NCBI RefSeq assembly: GCF_900476215.1
Contig: NZ_LS483446.1
Span: 124,001-188,000, forward strand
Direction: 5' to 3'
Source: Helicobacter mustelae
Lineage (GTDB): Bacteria; Campylobacterota; Campylobacteria; Campylobacterales; Helicobacteraceae
DNA length: 64,000 nucleotides
Both the position numbers and the translations under genes were made by a program. Shown piece after piece: positions 39,012 through 48,758 of this stretch (position 1 is the first letter of the stretch; the number at the start of each line of letters is the position of its first letter). The notes under the pieces were generated by a model. It was given only the letters and a program-made list of their open reading frames with translations. It ran no database searches and was not told the origin of the DNA.

Positions 39012-40052
39012 TTAGAGATGGGGTTTGGGTGTGCTAGGAAGGCCAGCAGGCAAGATGGGGTAGATGATTTTTGGTTTGGAGCCAGTGAGTGCGTCAAAGA
39101 AAACTTCGATTTTCTTGGCGTCTGCATCATTGATGTTGATGCCAAGCTGGATGGCACCCATTTCTTTGATGGCATCTTTGACATCCCAGAATTGGCCATT
39201 ATGGAAGTAGGGCATGGTCTCTGCGATATTGCGCAGCGTAGGGACTTTTACCATGTTGTTTTTATCGCCTTTGAATCCACCAACATTTGCGAATTTATAA
39301 GGTTTGACGATGCCAAAGGGCTGCATGGTTCCGCCTAGGTTGATGCCATTGTGGCAGCCTGTACAGCCTTTGTCGATAAAGAGATTGAGACCCTCAAGCT
39401 CTTCTTTGCTTAGTGCCTTGACATTTCCTCTGAGGAAATCATCATAGCGGCTTGGGGTGACTAGAGTCTCTTCAAACATCGCAATGGTGTCAGCGATGAG
39501 CTTAAAATCGATTTTGACTTTGTTGCCATAGGCTTTTTTGAATTCTTTAACATAATCTGGCATGGAGAGGATTTTTTGCACCACTAGTTCTGGGCTGGCA
39601 GCCATCTCTACGGGGTTTTGAAGCGGGCCCTGGGCTTGATTGCCTAGATCATGGGATCTTCCATCCCAGAACTGGAAATTATTAAAGACAGAATTATAAA
39701 CAGTGGGGGAGTTGAGGCTCTTGGGATTGGGCTGCCATTTGTTGCCAACTGCGCTGGGGATGAGATCCACGCCGCCAAGTCCTAGGTTGTGGCAGGTATT
39801 ACAAGAGATGAGGTTGGAATTGCTTAAACGAGGATCAAAATAGAGTTTTTTGCCCAGTTCAATCTGGGCTGGGGTCATGAGATTTTTGTATCCTGTGTTG
39901 AGCTCTTTTGCTTTTTTCAGCTGATAGTCCTCTAGTGTCTTGCCCTCAGGGATGGGTTTGAGTCCTGTGTCTAGGGCTTTTTTGAGGGTTTCTTGTGGGG
40001 TGATGGCATGGGCCATGAATAGGGTCATAATGAGTGTAAAAAGCTTTTTCAT
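39012..40052 (-). CDS. Di-heme cytochrome c peroxidase
   Basis: A 346-residue periplasmic enzyme reducing H2O2 with electrons from cytochrome c553. The start is ATG 40052 behind AAGGAG, and the signal peptide is MKKLFTLIMTLFMAHA. Two heme c sites: CNTCH at 84-88 and CTGCH at 230-234. FWDGRSHDLGNQAQGPLQNPVEM near 128-150 and KVPTLRNIAETMPYFHNG near 280 are the family signatures. The probable electron donor, cytochrome c553, is at 58942. An extended -10-like TGCTATGAT is present upstream on the minus strand (about 40086-40094). Confidence 0.97.
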   Translation of the reverse strand: MKKLFTLIMTLFMAHAITPQETLKKALDTGLKPIPEGKTLEDYQLKKAKELNTGYKNLMTPAQIELGKKLYFDPRLSNSNLISCNTCHNLGLGGVDLIPSAVGNKWQPNPKSLNSPTVYNSVFNNFQFWDGRSHDLGNQAQGPLQNPVEMAASPELVVQKILSMPDYVKEFKKAYGNKVKIDFKLIADTIAMFEETLVTPSRYDDFLRGNVKALSKEELEGLNLFIDKGCTGCHNGINLGGTMQPFGIVKPYKFANVGGFKGDKNNMVKVPTLRNIAETMPYFHNGQFWDVKDAIKEMGAIQLGININDADAKKIEVFFDALTGSKPKIIYPILPAGLPSTPKPHL

Positions 40053-40230
40053 TTTTACTCCTTTTTGAGATTGATTCAAGCGGGAATCATAGCACTTTTT
40101 CCTAAATTTTGGGAATTAAAGAAACATTTTTGATGCAAGGAAGGTAAAAAAGCTTTTTTCTAAAAGGTAAAGATTTTTTTTGTGGTTATAGTGAATTTTT
40201 GATTCAAATTGCTATCTCAAGGAGTTTATT
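40053..40230. promoter_or_regulatory. Divergent promoter region
   Basis: TGCTATGAT on the minus strand at about 40086-40094 is a good extended -10 for the peroxidase gene. GGTTATAGTG near 40181-40190 offers a plus-strand -10 for the transporter. Confidence 0.45.
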
Positions 40231-41616
40231 TTGAAGCGACAAACTTGGTCTAGTCAACTTACCTATATTTTGACGGTGGCAGGGGCCACCATTGGTTTTG
40301 GTGCGACTTGGCGATTTCCTTATATGGTGGGGGAGCATGGCGGAGGCGCTTATGTGTTGGTGTTTTGTATCGCGATGATTTTGATCGGGGTTCCCATGAT
40401 TTTGGTGGAGAATGTCATTGGCAGGCGCGCGCATACAAATTCTGTGGATGCATTTGGCCCAAAAGCCCAAAATATCCCCATCACAAGAGCATGGAAGATT
40501 TTGGGTTATATGGGAATGATTGGATCTTTTGGCATCATGGCCTATTACATGGTGCTAGGAGGCTGGGTGATCTCTTACATCGTAAATATTGCTGGCTCGC
40601 TGTTTGGGATGCAAGGCAGCCTAGATCTCTCCACCCCTATCACCAAAGAGGCCACCTCGGCTTTTTATTATGAGAGCATTGAGCATTCTCCTTTTATGAT
40701 TGGGCTGTATACATTTATCTTTGTAGCGATCAATTGGTTTATCTTGCGGAAGGGTGTGATTGATGGGATTGAACGCTCGATGAAGTATCTTATGCCCCTT
40801 TTGCTCATCTGTCTCATTGGCATGGTGGTGCGCAATCTTACGCTAGATGGTGCACTAGCTGGTGTGAAGTTTTATCTCATCCCAGATTTTTCCAAAATCA
40901 CTCCATCTATATTTTTGTATGTGCTAGGCCAAGTCTTTTTTGCGCTCTCTCTGGGATTTGGTGTGATGATCACGCTCTCTTCTCATCTCAACAAAAAAGA
41001 ACAGCTCTTCAAAACTGCTGCCATCACAGGCATCATCAACACCATCATTGCGGTTATGGCGGGATTTATGATCTTCCCCTCTCTATTTAGTGTGGGGTTG
41101 GAGCCAGATTCTGGGCCATCGCTGGTCTTCAAAAGCCTGCCCATCGCATTTTCGCAGATGCAATTTGGCAGCTTTTTTGCCATCGTGTTTTTTGTATTGC
41201 TTTTGACAGCAGCTCTGGCTACTTCTATTACCATCTATCAGGTGATTATCAGTGTCCTGCAGGAAAAATTTCATTTTTCCAAAAATAGCGCGATTAATGC
41301 TACACTAATTGGAATTTTTTTGCTGGGAAACATCCCCTGCGTGCTGACATATGGGCCATGGGAGGATATTAGAATTTTTGGCAGAAATATTTTTGATGCT
41401 TTTGATTTTATTAGCGGGAATATTTTTTTCGTGCTCACTGCGTTGGGCTCGAGTATCTTTGTGGGCTGGGTGCTCAATCGCGAAGCCATCAAAGAGCTTG
41501 ATAATGGGAAGCAAGAGCCATCAATGTTGGCGCGGATATGGTTGGGATATGTGAGATACATCATCCCTTTTGTGATTTTGGCTGTATTTATCAGCGGATT
41601 TATCATCAAAGTTTAG
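40231..41616 (+). CDS. Sodium-dependent amino acid transporter (NSS/SNF family)
   Basis: A 461-residue, about 12-helix symporter. TTG start at 40231, six bases after AAGGAG. The N-terminal VAGATIGFGATWRFPYMVGEHGGGA is the conserved helix 1 region binding Na+ and substrate in this family. It lies nine bases before an alanine dehydrogenase gene, so L-alanine is the likely substrate (inference from context). Confidence 0.93.
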   Translation: MKRQTWSSQLTYILTVAGATIGFGATWRFPYMVGEHGGGAYVLVFCIAMILIGVPMILVENVIGRRAHTNSVDAFGPKAQNIPITRAWKILGYMGMIGSFGIMAYYMVLGGWVISYIVNIAGSLFGMQGSLDLSTPITKEATSAFYYESIEHSPFMIGLYTFIFVAINWFILRKGVIDGIERSMKYLMPLLLICLIGMVVRNLTLDGALAGVKFYLIPDFSKITPSIFLYVLGQVFFALSLGFGVMITLSSHLNKKEQLFKTAAITGIINTIIAVMAGFMIFPSLFSVGLEPDSGPSLVFKSLPIAFSQMQFGSFFAIVFFVLLLTAALATSITIYQVIISVLQEKFHFSKNSAINATLIGIFLLGNIPCVLTYGPWEDIRIFGRNIFDAFDFISGNIFFVLTALGSSIFVGWVLNREAIKELDNGKQEPSMLARIWLGYVRYIIPFVILAVFISGFIIKV

Positions 41617-41625
41617 GAGGAATAA

Positions 41626-42735
41626 ATGATTATTGGTTGTCCAAAAGAGATTAAAAATCAGGAATATCGTGTGGGGCTCACCCCGGCAAATGTTGCAGAA
41701 TACAAGGAGCATGGCCATGAGATCTATGTAGAAAGGGGTGCGGGTGTAGCCATTGGATTTGAGGATGGGGATTATGAAAGGTCTGGTGCGATTCTCACAG
41801 ATAAAAAGACATTGTTTGAAAAAGCCCAGATGATCATCAAGGTAAAAGAACCCATAAAAGAGGAATATCATTTTTTCAAAGAGGGGCAGATCCTCTATAC
41901 CTATTTGCATTTGGCTGCAGATCGCGAGCTCACAGACATGCTTTTGGAGAAAAAGATTACAGCCATTGCTTATGAGACCATCAAGGTGGGCAATCTCCTG
42001 CCCTGTCTTGTACCCATGAGCTCTATTGCTGGGCGTCTCTCTGTGATTCAGGCGGCCAAATATAGTGAAAAGACTTTTGGCGGGGGTGGGATTTTGCTAA
42101 GCGGGGTGCCTGGCACGCAAAATGGCAAGGTGACCATCCTGGGAGGTGGTGGCGTGGGATTTAATGCCGCCCAGATCGCTGCGGGAATTGGTGCTGAGGT
42201 GCGTGTGCTAGATATTGATGTTAATCGCCTAGCCTATATTGATCAGATTTTTGACATGCGCATAAAAACTCTCTTTAGCAATCGCGGGAATCTTTTGGAA
42301 TGTCTCAAGGATACAGATGTGCTAATTGGAGCGGTACTTATCCCCGGGGCCAAGGCGCCAAAACTGCTCAAAAAAGAAGATCTCAAATTTATGAAAAAGG
42401 GCGCTGTGGTGGTGGATGTGGCCATCGATCAGGGAGGCTGCTTTGAAACCTCTCATGCCACCACCCATGATAATCCTGTTTTTGAGGTGGATGGGGTTGT
42501 GCATTATTGTGTGGCAAATATGCCAGGCGCTGTAGCAAAGACTGCCACACTCGCACTCACAGATACCACGCTACCCTATGGGCTCATGATTGCAAATCTA
42601 GGGGCTAAGGAGGCGTGCTTAAAAAATCCTGCAATCTTGCAGGGGCTAAACACCTACCAGGGCAAAATCACCTACCAGGGCGTGAGCCAGAGCTTCAACC
42701 TTCCCTACACTCCAGCAGATTCCCTCCTGCAATAA
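41626..42735 (+). CDS. ald: Alanine dehydrogenase
   Basis: A 369-residue NAD-dependent enzyme converting L-alanine to pyruvate and ammonia. MIIGCPKEIKNQEYRVGLTP at the N-terminus, the catalytic Lys and His region (KVKEP near 72, YLHLAAD near 92), the NAD-binding GGGGVGFNAA near 174 and the DVAIDQGG motif near 266 all match Ald. It has an AGGAGG site and is co-transcribed with the transporter. Together they let the cell use alanine as carbon and nitrogen source. Terminator at 42848. Confidence 0.97.
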   Translation: MIIGCPKEIKNQEYRVGLTPANVAEYKEHGHEIYVERGAGVAIGFEDGDYERSGAILTDKKTLFEKAQMIIKVKEPIKEEYHFFKEGQILYTYLHLAADRELTDMLLEKKITAIAYETIKVGNLLPCLVPMSSIAGRLSVIQAAKYSEKTFGGGGILLSGVPGTQNGKVTILGGGGVGFNAAQIAAGIGAEVRVLDIDVNRLAYIDQIFDMRIKTLFSNRGNLLECLKDTDVLIGAVLIPGAKAPKLLKKEDLKFMKKGAVVVDVAIDQGGCFETSHATTHDNPVFEVDGVVHYCVANMPGAVAKTATLALTDTTLPYGLMIANLGAKEACLKNPAILQGLNTYQGKITYQGVSQSFNLPYTPADSLLQ

Positions 42736-42847
42736 TTTTCTACTCGCTTATCCTCCTCCACATTGGGGAGGATTTCAAATGCTTCCCTCACATTACTCTA
42801 AGTTGCCCTTCTTTCTCTCTTGGTATGAGGATTCAGGGATATCACTC

Positions 42848-42867
42848 CTCCCACAGTGGTGTGGGAG
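42848..42867 (+). terminator. Terminator after ald
   Basis: Perfect hairpin CTCCCACA-GTGG-TGTGGGAG, followed nine bases later by seven T. It lies between the convergent ald and AsmA-like genes. Confidence 0.7.
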
Positions 42868-42896
42868 TTTGAGAGCGTTTTTTTGCTAAAGGAGGG

Positions 42897-44282
42897 TTAT
42901 TTTCGATCCAATCGCAAAATGTCTCGGAGTTCGAATTTTGTGTAGAGATTATTGATATTGCCCTGGAGATGGAAGCCAATGGAGCTATTTTTGATGCGCA
43001 TGGTTAGTGGTGCATCCAGTGTCATTTTTTCTAGATCTAATTCTAGCGCATCGCTGCGAAATCCCATGTTTTGGCTTTGGAGGGAGAGGTTTTTTAGGGT
43101 CGCATGTCTTTTGTCAAAGTCAATGTGAAGCGGAGCATCATCAAATTGCTCAGAGCTGATTTTGAAGTGTGTGTATCTAGCGATGAGATCAAAAAACACA
43201 TTGGTCTTGATAGAAAAATCGCTCAAAACCCCATCAAATTTGCCCTTGCCAGTGGGCAGGGAATAATCCAGTGTCCCATCGACCCTGCCATTGAAATTCT
43301 GTGGGATCTTCATAAAGACTAGGAGTTTTTCTAGATCGCTCTGCTCAAATTCTGCTTTCAAATCTTGATTTTGCACCCTTGCATGAATCTGTCCACCAAA
43401 GCTTTGTGTGTCAAAATCTAGCACAAATCCCTCTTTTTGATTCTTTCTGATGGAGCCAGAGCCTTCCACTGGAAAGTGGATTTTTGCTTTGGGGTTGATC
43501 GCAGAGATTTGGGGGAGGTTTAGCTTATAGTCTAATTTGAGGTGATCTTTGGTTAGATTGAGGTTTTCTAGTTGGGCCTCATAGGCACTAGATCGCAGCA
43601 CTCCTTGAGCAAGGATGTCAAAATCCTCTCTGAGTTTGCCCTCGATTTTGCCATCAAAGCTCTGTTTTAGAAGTTGATTGAGGAAGGAGAAATGTGTGGG
43701 TTTGCTTAGGAAACAAACCCCTCTAAGATCCAGTGAGAGGCTGCCCTCTGTGTTTTTCCTTTTGTCGATGATGATGTCTGCGATTCCTTTTAGCTGCGGA
43801 ACTTGCGTGGATAGGATGGGTAAGAGTTCTTCTAGATGTAGACCCATGCCTTGGAAATAATAGTGCTCTGTGCGGGAGTCTTTGAACTGCGCGATGAGGC
43901 TGCTTTGAGATGAGGCGATGTTGCTAGAGAATTTGGCTAGGAAATCCTTGGTGGTGCCCTCAATCTTGCCTGATAGGGTGAAATTTTTTTTGATGGAATA
44001 GCTCTGGCCCTTGATGGTGAGATCAAAACTCTTGCTAAGCAGAGAGTAGCTTCCTTTGACTTGGATTTTTAGTAGATCTTTATAGAGGAGTTGTGCGCCC
44101 ACATCCCCAAATCCCATCTGAAAATCTTGCAATTCCAAATCCCTGGAAAAATGTGTGGAGATGTAGTCTTGGAGCAAGGGTTTGGTGAAAAATTTGCCCA
44201 TCTGCGTGAAAATAAGCAGGTAGCCAAATCCGCCTATAAGCAGGAGCAAAATAATGAGGCTAAGAGTGAATTTTTTAAGCAT
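42897..44282 (-). CDS. AsmA-like envelope protein
   Basis: About 461 residues. One N-terminal membrane anchor (LSLIILLLLIGGFGYLLIF) is followed by a long periplasmic part of repeating beta-strand pairs (for example SLSLDLRGV, GKIEGKLRE, GRVDGTLDYS). This is typical of AsmA/TamB-related proteins that bridge lipid transport in the envelope, though a narrower assignment is not possible. ATG 44282 overlaps the ccsBA stop by eight bases. A TTG nine codons earlier is the other candidate. Neither has a strong ribosome binding site, so coupling to ccsBA is likely. Confidence 0.65.
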   Translation of the reverse strand: MLKKFTLSLIILLLLIGGFGYLLIFTQMGKFFTKPLLQDYISTHFSRDLELQDFQMGFGDVGAQLLYKDLLKIQVKGSYSLLSKSFDLTIKGQSYSIKKNFTLSGKIEGTTKDFLAKFSSNIASSQSSLIAQFKDSRTEHYYFQGMGLHLEELLPILSTQVPQLKGIADIIIDKRKNTEGSLSLDLRGVCFLSKPTHFSFLNQLLKQSFDGKIEGKLREDFDILAQGVLRSSAYEAQLENLNLTKDHLKLDYKLNLPQISAINPKAKIHFPVEGSGSIRKNQKEGFVLDFDTQSFGGQIHARVQNQDLKAEFEQSDLEKLLVFMKIPQNFNGRVDGTLDYSLPTGKGKFDGVLSDFSIKTNVFFDLIARYTHFKISSEQFDDAPLHIDFDKRHATLKNLSLQSQNMGFRSDALELDLEKMTLDAPLTMRIKNSSIGFHLQGNINNLYTKFELRDILRLDRK

Positions 44283-47097
44283 GGGATTTGTCTTTTTTTG
44301 GGATGGCAAGGAGGGCTAAAAGAATCGTGGCTGCTATGAAAAAATACACAAAAGTGGGCACAGGGACGGGGTCGCCAGCAGCATAGCTGTGCATGCCTGA
44401 GAGATAATAATTGACTCCAAAATATGTCATGAGGATGGAATAAAATCCCAGCACGCTAGCAAGTCCAAAGACATAGGACATGTTTTGAAATCCAATGAAG
44501 CGCAGATGCAAGATGATAGCATAGACACCGATGGAAATCAGTGCCCAGGTCTCTTTTGGATCCCAGCTCCAGTAGCGCCCCCAGGATTCATTAGCCCACA
44601 CCCCCCCCAAGAAATTCCCCACAGTGAGCATCAAAAGACCTAGGATCATGGCCATTTCATTGAGTGCAGTGAGAGAAGCGATGCTTTTTTGCAATTGCAA
44701 TAGACTTGTTTTGGAAAATTTTTGAAAGATTAGCAAGATAAGTGTAATCACCCCCAAGATAAAGCAAAGTGCTAAAAATCCATAGCTTGCTGTGATGACG
44801 GAGACATGGATATTGAGCCAATAGGACTTGAGCACTGGTACTAGTGGAGTGATCTGGGGATCCATGAAACCTAGATTTGCCACAAAGAGGCTGATGCCAG
44901 CGAGAAATAGACTCGCAGCCAATGCCAGATTGTATTTCCTTAAAAAGATCATGCCTGCCACCCCACTGGCCCAGGCGATGTAGAGCATGGATTCATAGGC
45001 GTTGCTCCAGGGGGAGTGATCACTCACATACCAGCGCAGCAAAAGCGCGATGGTGTGGATGAGCAAAAGAATCAAAGCCAGGCTATAGATGCCAAGATTT
45101 AGCACTTTGTGCAGTGGGCGATCTTTAATGATGCAAACAAGCATGAGGACAAAAAGCAAGAGCCCTAGCAAGATATAGGGCACAATGAGCTTGTTGAAAA
45201 GATTGCTTTGATTTAAGAAAATCTCTGCTTTTAGTTTTTTTTCGGACAGATAGAGGGTGGAGGTTTTTTGGAGTTCTGAGATTTTTTGGAGCACAAGATC
45301 CACTCCATTCCAGTCATTATCCATCACCCCAGCATCAAAGGCCTGGAAAAATTCCTTTAGGATATTAGAGATTTGGTGTGCAGTGTGTTGATCTGCTTCT
45401 TGGAAAAGATTGAGGGGATCGAGCCATTTTTGTGTATGGGGGAGGGGGAAGATCTTGAGGAATCCGCCGCTAAAAATGCTATAAGTGAGATTTACCCTCT
45501 CATCAACCTTGAGAAGATTTTTATCAAAAGTGCTGCGCTTTGCAGGATTGGTCTGGTTGGCTTCTTCGATGTAATTGTGGAGCTTGTAGGAAAAATCCTG
45601 TGTGAAAAAATCCAAGAAAGAAGCATAGTTATCCTTTGGTGGGAGGCCTAGGATTTTTTTGATAGCAGGATCGTGGACATAGATGATTTTCAAGCTTTTC
45701 CAGATACTAGGATAGAGCATCATGCCTAAGAACATTTGATTGTTGCTCATGCCCAAAAAATGGTCCTTTTTGGTGATTTTGTGCACGATGTTGGTAGCAA
45801 TGGTATCAATGGGCTCGATCCTGCCAGAGGGGTTTTGGAGCTGGAGATGGGAGAATTTCTCTGCATATACCGCGCTATTTTCTCTGAATTTGATGAGGAA
45901 TTTGGCCATTTGCTCTGCATTGAGGATGGGTGGGGTGCCCTCTTCAAGAGATGTGGATTTTTGCGAAGAGTCTATAGAGGTGGAATTTTTGGCATTCTTG
46001 GTAGCGTGCGTGGTCTCTGCTTGCTCAGTAGCATGGCTTGGAGTGAAAAGGGCAAGCGTGGAAAGAAGCAAGAATGCAAGGCTTGCGATTTTTTGTTGCT
46101 GCAGGAATCTTGCGAGTTGATGGAATCTGCCTTTTTTGCTCAAAAGCACCCAAATGGCTCCCAAGATTAATAGGGCATAGCCAAAATATGTGACATTCTT
46201 GCCAGGGTCTTTGTTGACGGAGAGGATGGTGCCTTTTTCATCTTGGTCATAGGAGGATTGGTAGAAGCGATAACCCTCATAATCTAAAGTATTATTCATA
46301 AAAATGCGATAGGGCATGATGGTCTTGCCATCACTGTCTAAAACCTCTACCTCAGAGGCGTAGGAAGAAGGGCTCATGGAGCCTGGATAGCGCTCAAGCT
46401 CAAATTTTTGGAGCTTGATTTTGAAGGGGAGGAAGATCTGATGATTTCCCCAGCCAACAAAGATTTTGATATCCCCAAAGCTTCCGCGATCAAACTCCCT
46501 TCCATTGCCAAAATGATAATCATGAGTCTTGCCATCATAATGTGCAGTGAGGTCAATGAGCAATAAATCATCCTTTTTTTGCTCAGTCATTTTTGCTATC
46601 TTGAAATCTTCTAACTGCAATTCCTTGCCAAAAATCTCTGTTTTGATGGGTTTGATTTTGGCATTTGCCATCAGGGGGAGTTGGAAGAATTTTGCCTGCT
46701 GCTGGCCTTTTTGGTTGATGGCAATGATGTTTAGCGTAGGGTCTTGGGATATCATAAAATCCACGCTACCTCCCTCTCTGATGTGCATGGTGCCCTCAAA
46801 GCTATAGATCCTTGTGATCCCTGCACCAATGATGATGAAGACAAAAGAAAGATGCAGAATAATAGCGCCATATTTCTTGCCCTTCCAATAAGAGGAAAAT
46901 AACAGCGAGCAAAGCAGAGCAATGAGGAGATAGATGTTTAGCGCATCAAACCACCAGGCTTGGTAGATTACAATTTTTGCAATGCGCGTGCCATAATCAT
47001 TTTCGATGAAAGTCCCCACCCCACAGGCAATCGCATAGATGGCAATCATGGGTAAAACGACTTTGAAAGAACAAAAAAAACTTTTTAGTAACTTCAT
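44275..47097 (-). CDS. ccsBA: Fused cytochrome c synthase CcsBA (ResB-ResC)
   Basis: A 940-residue membrane protein that exports heme and ligates it to CxxCH motifs of periplasmic cytochromes c. The N-terminal half is ResB-like (VVLPMIAIYAIACGVGTFIE, then the periplasmic domain). The C-terminal half is ResC-like with the heme-handling WWD motif, GGVWANESWGRYWSWDPKETWA in outline, near residue 836, and conserved His segments (NIHVSVITASYGF). The fusion is typical of epsilon-proteobacteria. The WWD coding region carries a run of eight G (44601-44608 on the opposite strand), a possible slippage site. Confidence 0.96.
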   Translation of the reverse strand: MKLLKSFFCSFKVVLPMIAIYAIACGVGTFIENDYGTRIAKIVIYQAWWFDALNIYLLIALLCSLLFSSYWKGKKYGAIILHLSFVFIIIGAGITRIYSFEGTMHIREGGSVDFMISQDPTLNIIAINQKGQQQAKFFQLPLMANAKIKPIKTEIFGKELQLEDFKIAKMTEQKKDDLLLIDLTAHYDGKTHDYHFGNGREFDRGSFGDIKIFVGWGNHQIFLPFKIKLQKFELERYPGSMSPSSYASEVEVLDSDGKTIMPYRIFMNNTLDYEGYRFYQSSYDQDEKGTILSVNKDPGKNVTYFGYALLILGAIWVLLSKKGRFHQLARFLQQQKIASLAFLLLSTLALFTPSHATEQAETTHATKNAKNSTSIDSSQKSTSLEEGTPPILNAEQMAKFLIKFRENSAVYAEKFSHLQLQNPSGRIEPIDTIATNIVHKITKKDHFLGMSNNQMFLGMMLYPSIWKSLKIIYVHDPAIKKILGLPPKDNYASFLDFFTQDFSYKLHNYIEEANQTNPAKRSTFDKNLLKVDERVNLTYSIFSGGFLKIFPLPHTQKWLDPLNLFQEADQHTAHQISNILKEFFQAFDAGVMDNDWNGVDLVLQKISELQKTSTLYLSEKKLKAEIFLNQSNLFNKLIVPYILLGLLLFVLMLVCIIKDRPLHKVLNLGIYSLALILLLIHTIALLLRWYVSDHSPWSNAYESMLYIAWASGVAGMIFLRKYNLALAASLFLAGISLFVANLGFMDPQITPLVPVLKSYWLNIHVSVITASYGFLALCFILGVITLILLIFQKFSKTSLLQLQKSIASLTALNEMAMILGLLMLTVGNFLGGVWANESWGRYWSWDPKETWALISIGVYAIILHLRFIGFQNMSYVFGLASVLGFYSILMTYFGVNYYLSGMHSYAAGDPVPVPTFVYFFIAATILLALLAIPKKDKSHA

Positions 47098-47121
47098 TTT
47101 TTTCCTTGAAATTTTCTTTTT

Positions 47122-47721
47122 TTAGTTGAGATATTTTCGCAAAAGTCCCATTCTCTCTTTTGCATCCTTTGCCTTTTTCCAGGAGCCCTCAGTGATGAAG
47201 GCTAGGATTTTTTGGAATTCTTCTGGCCTCACATAGCCAGGGATCTCTAGGATGGTTTTGCCATCTTTTTCGCCAAAAATGAGAGTGGGGGTGACGCGAA
47301 TGGAATAGATATTATTGGCAAGCTGGGAGGTCATGACTTTTGCGCTTTGGTGATCGCTGAAGGAAAAATTATGGGTTTTTTCATAGCTGATGTTGATGTA
47401 ATAGGGGGAGAAATCTTTTTTTAGCTCTTCTTGCAGGTCTTTGTGTTTTTTGAGATCATTTTTTAGCTTTTCGCAATAAGAGCAGTTGTTTTTTCCAAAT
47501 ACAAGAAGGAGGTATTTTCCATTGGCTGTAATGTCGCCTGTGTCTTGAAAGACCCCCTCTAAGCCCGCATAGCTTTTTTTATCAATATTTTGGGCAGCGT
47601 CTTTTGCATCCTGTTGCATTTCCTTGCCTGAAGAAAATGCGTTGGAATCGATTTTCTTGTCATCTTTGCATCCCACAAAGAAAAGCCCCAATGCCAAAAA
47701 CAAACCAGAAAAAAACCTCAT
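47122..47721 (-). CDS. Thioredoxin-like lipoprotein for cytochrome c maturation
   Basis: A 199-residue protein. The lipobox FFVGC puts the lipid on Cys18. The thioredoxin fold begins near residue 68, with the active site CSYC at 80-83 and a cis-Pro loop VTPT near 140. Placed between ccsBA and hemH, it corresponds to the H. pylori protein described as a CcmG/DsbC-like reductase that keeps apocytochrome CxxCH thiols reduced (established knowledge). It is co-transcribed with its neighbours. Confidence 0.9.
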   Translation of the reverse strand: MRFFSGLFLALGLFFVGCKDDKKIDSNAFSSGKEMQQDAKDAAQNIDKKSYAGLEGVFQDTGDITANGKYLLLVFGKNNCSYCEKLKNDLKKHKDLQEELKKDFSPYYINISYEKTHNFSFSDHQSAKVMTSQLANNIYSIRVTPTLIFGEKDGKTILEIPGYVRPEEFQKILAFITEGSWKKAKDAKERMGLLRKYLN

Positions 47722-47723
47722 CT

Positions 47724-48650
47724 TTACTCCTTTTTCAAAAAATGTAAAATAATCTCAGCCATAGCATCGCTGGCATTCAAGCAGGGACAAAGGATAAAAT
47801 CCCTCACCCCAATTTGTTCAGCCAGCTCGCGATATTGGATATCAAGCTCAAAAAGTGTCTCGGAATTATCAATGGTAAAGCTTAGGGGATAGATAATGAG
47901 ATTTTTGTCTTTGTGTTGGGAGATGAGATCTTTGGTGCTGGGACCAATCCACTCCATCTTGCCCACGCGTGACTGATAGCCAAGCAATACATTCTCAAAG
48001 AAAATCTCGCGCTTCTCTAGCTCTTTGCAAATGCCCTGCAAACTTGCCTCACATTCCTTCTGATAGGGATCGCCACGATCAATGATGCTTTGGGGTAGGG
48101 AATGGGCAGAAAATAGCAATGTATAATCCCTTGCATTTTTTTTGCCTAGATTTTCTATGATGCTTTGTGCAATGGCTTTAAGATAGGTGGGGGCATTGTA
48201 ATAGCGCTCTGTGAAGTGAATTACAGGCTTATAGTTTAGCTTTTTTAGGCATTTTTCCACTTCTTTGAAGGAAGAGAGCGTGGTGGTGGTGGAATACTGG
48301 GGATACATGCTAAAGAGATGGATTTTTTGGATGTTTTTTTGTTGCATCTCTTGCAGGGCCATTTCTGTGTAGGGAGGGGCATAGCGCATGGCATAGGAAT
48401 AGAAATTCTCTGGGTCTTTTTGGCTGAGATTTTGGCATAGCGCAAAGCTCAGCTCCACCATGGGGGATTTGCCACCAATGGCGCGGTAATTATCTTTGGC
48501 AATCTCTAAGCGCTTTTTGATGATGTTGTATCCCACAAACTTGCGAATCAAAGGATTTTTTATGGACAAAATATAAGGATCGTTGAACATATTTCTCAAA
48601 AATACTTCCACTTCACTTAGGTGGCTTGGTCCTCCCATATTCAAAAGCAA
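47724..48650 (-). CDS. hemH: Ferrochelatase
   Basis: About 308 residues. It inserts Fe2+ into protoporphyrin IX, the last step of heme synthesis. LLNMGGPSHLSEVEVFLRNMF at the start, the catalytic His in VIHFTERYY-like and FSAHSLPQSI segments, and the DPYQKEC region match HemH. The start is odd. The frame opens at TTG 48650. A typical N-terminus MTNTKGILLLNMGG would need an ATG at 48682 and one base less in the A4G3 run at 48655-48661. So either translation begins at TTG or the gene has a frameshift at its very start. It supplies heme to the ccsBA system downstream. Confidence 0.93.
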   Translation of the reverse strand: MLLNMGGPSHLSEVEVFLRNMFNDPYILSIKNPLIRKFVGYNIIKKRLEIAKDNYRAIGGKSPMVELSFALCQNLSQKDPENFYSYAMRYAPPYTEMALQEMQQKNIQKIHLFSMYPQYSTTTTLSSFKEVEKCLKKLNYKPVIHFTERYYNAPTYLKAIAQSIIENLGKKNARDYTLLFSAHSLPQSIIDRGDPYQKECEASLQGICKELEKREIFFENVLLGYQSRVGKMEWIGPSTKDLISQHKDKNLIIYPLSFTIDNSETLFELDIQYRELAEQIGVRDFILCPCLNASDAMAEIILHFLKKE

Positions 48651-48758
48651 AATACCCTTTTGTATTTGTCATCCTTTAGTTTTGGCGGAATTCTACCACA
48701 TCCTCCCTGCCAAAGTAAATAAATGTGCTAGAATAATCCCTTCAAAAAGGAGCCCTTC

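Noticed and set aside
38732-39199. 155-codon minus frame with a hydrophobic second half
   Set aside because: The first half is antisense-phase within the peroxidase gene, and no start codon with a ribosome binding site exists in the free part.
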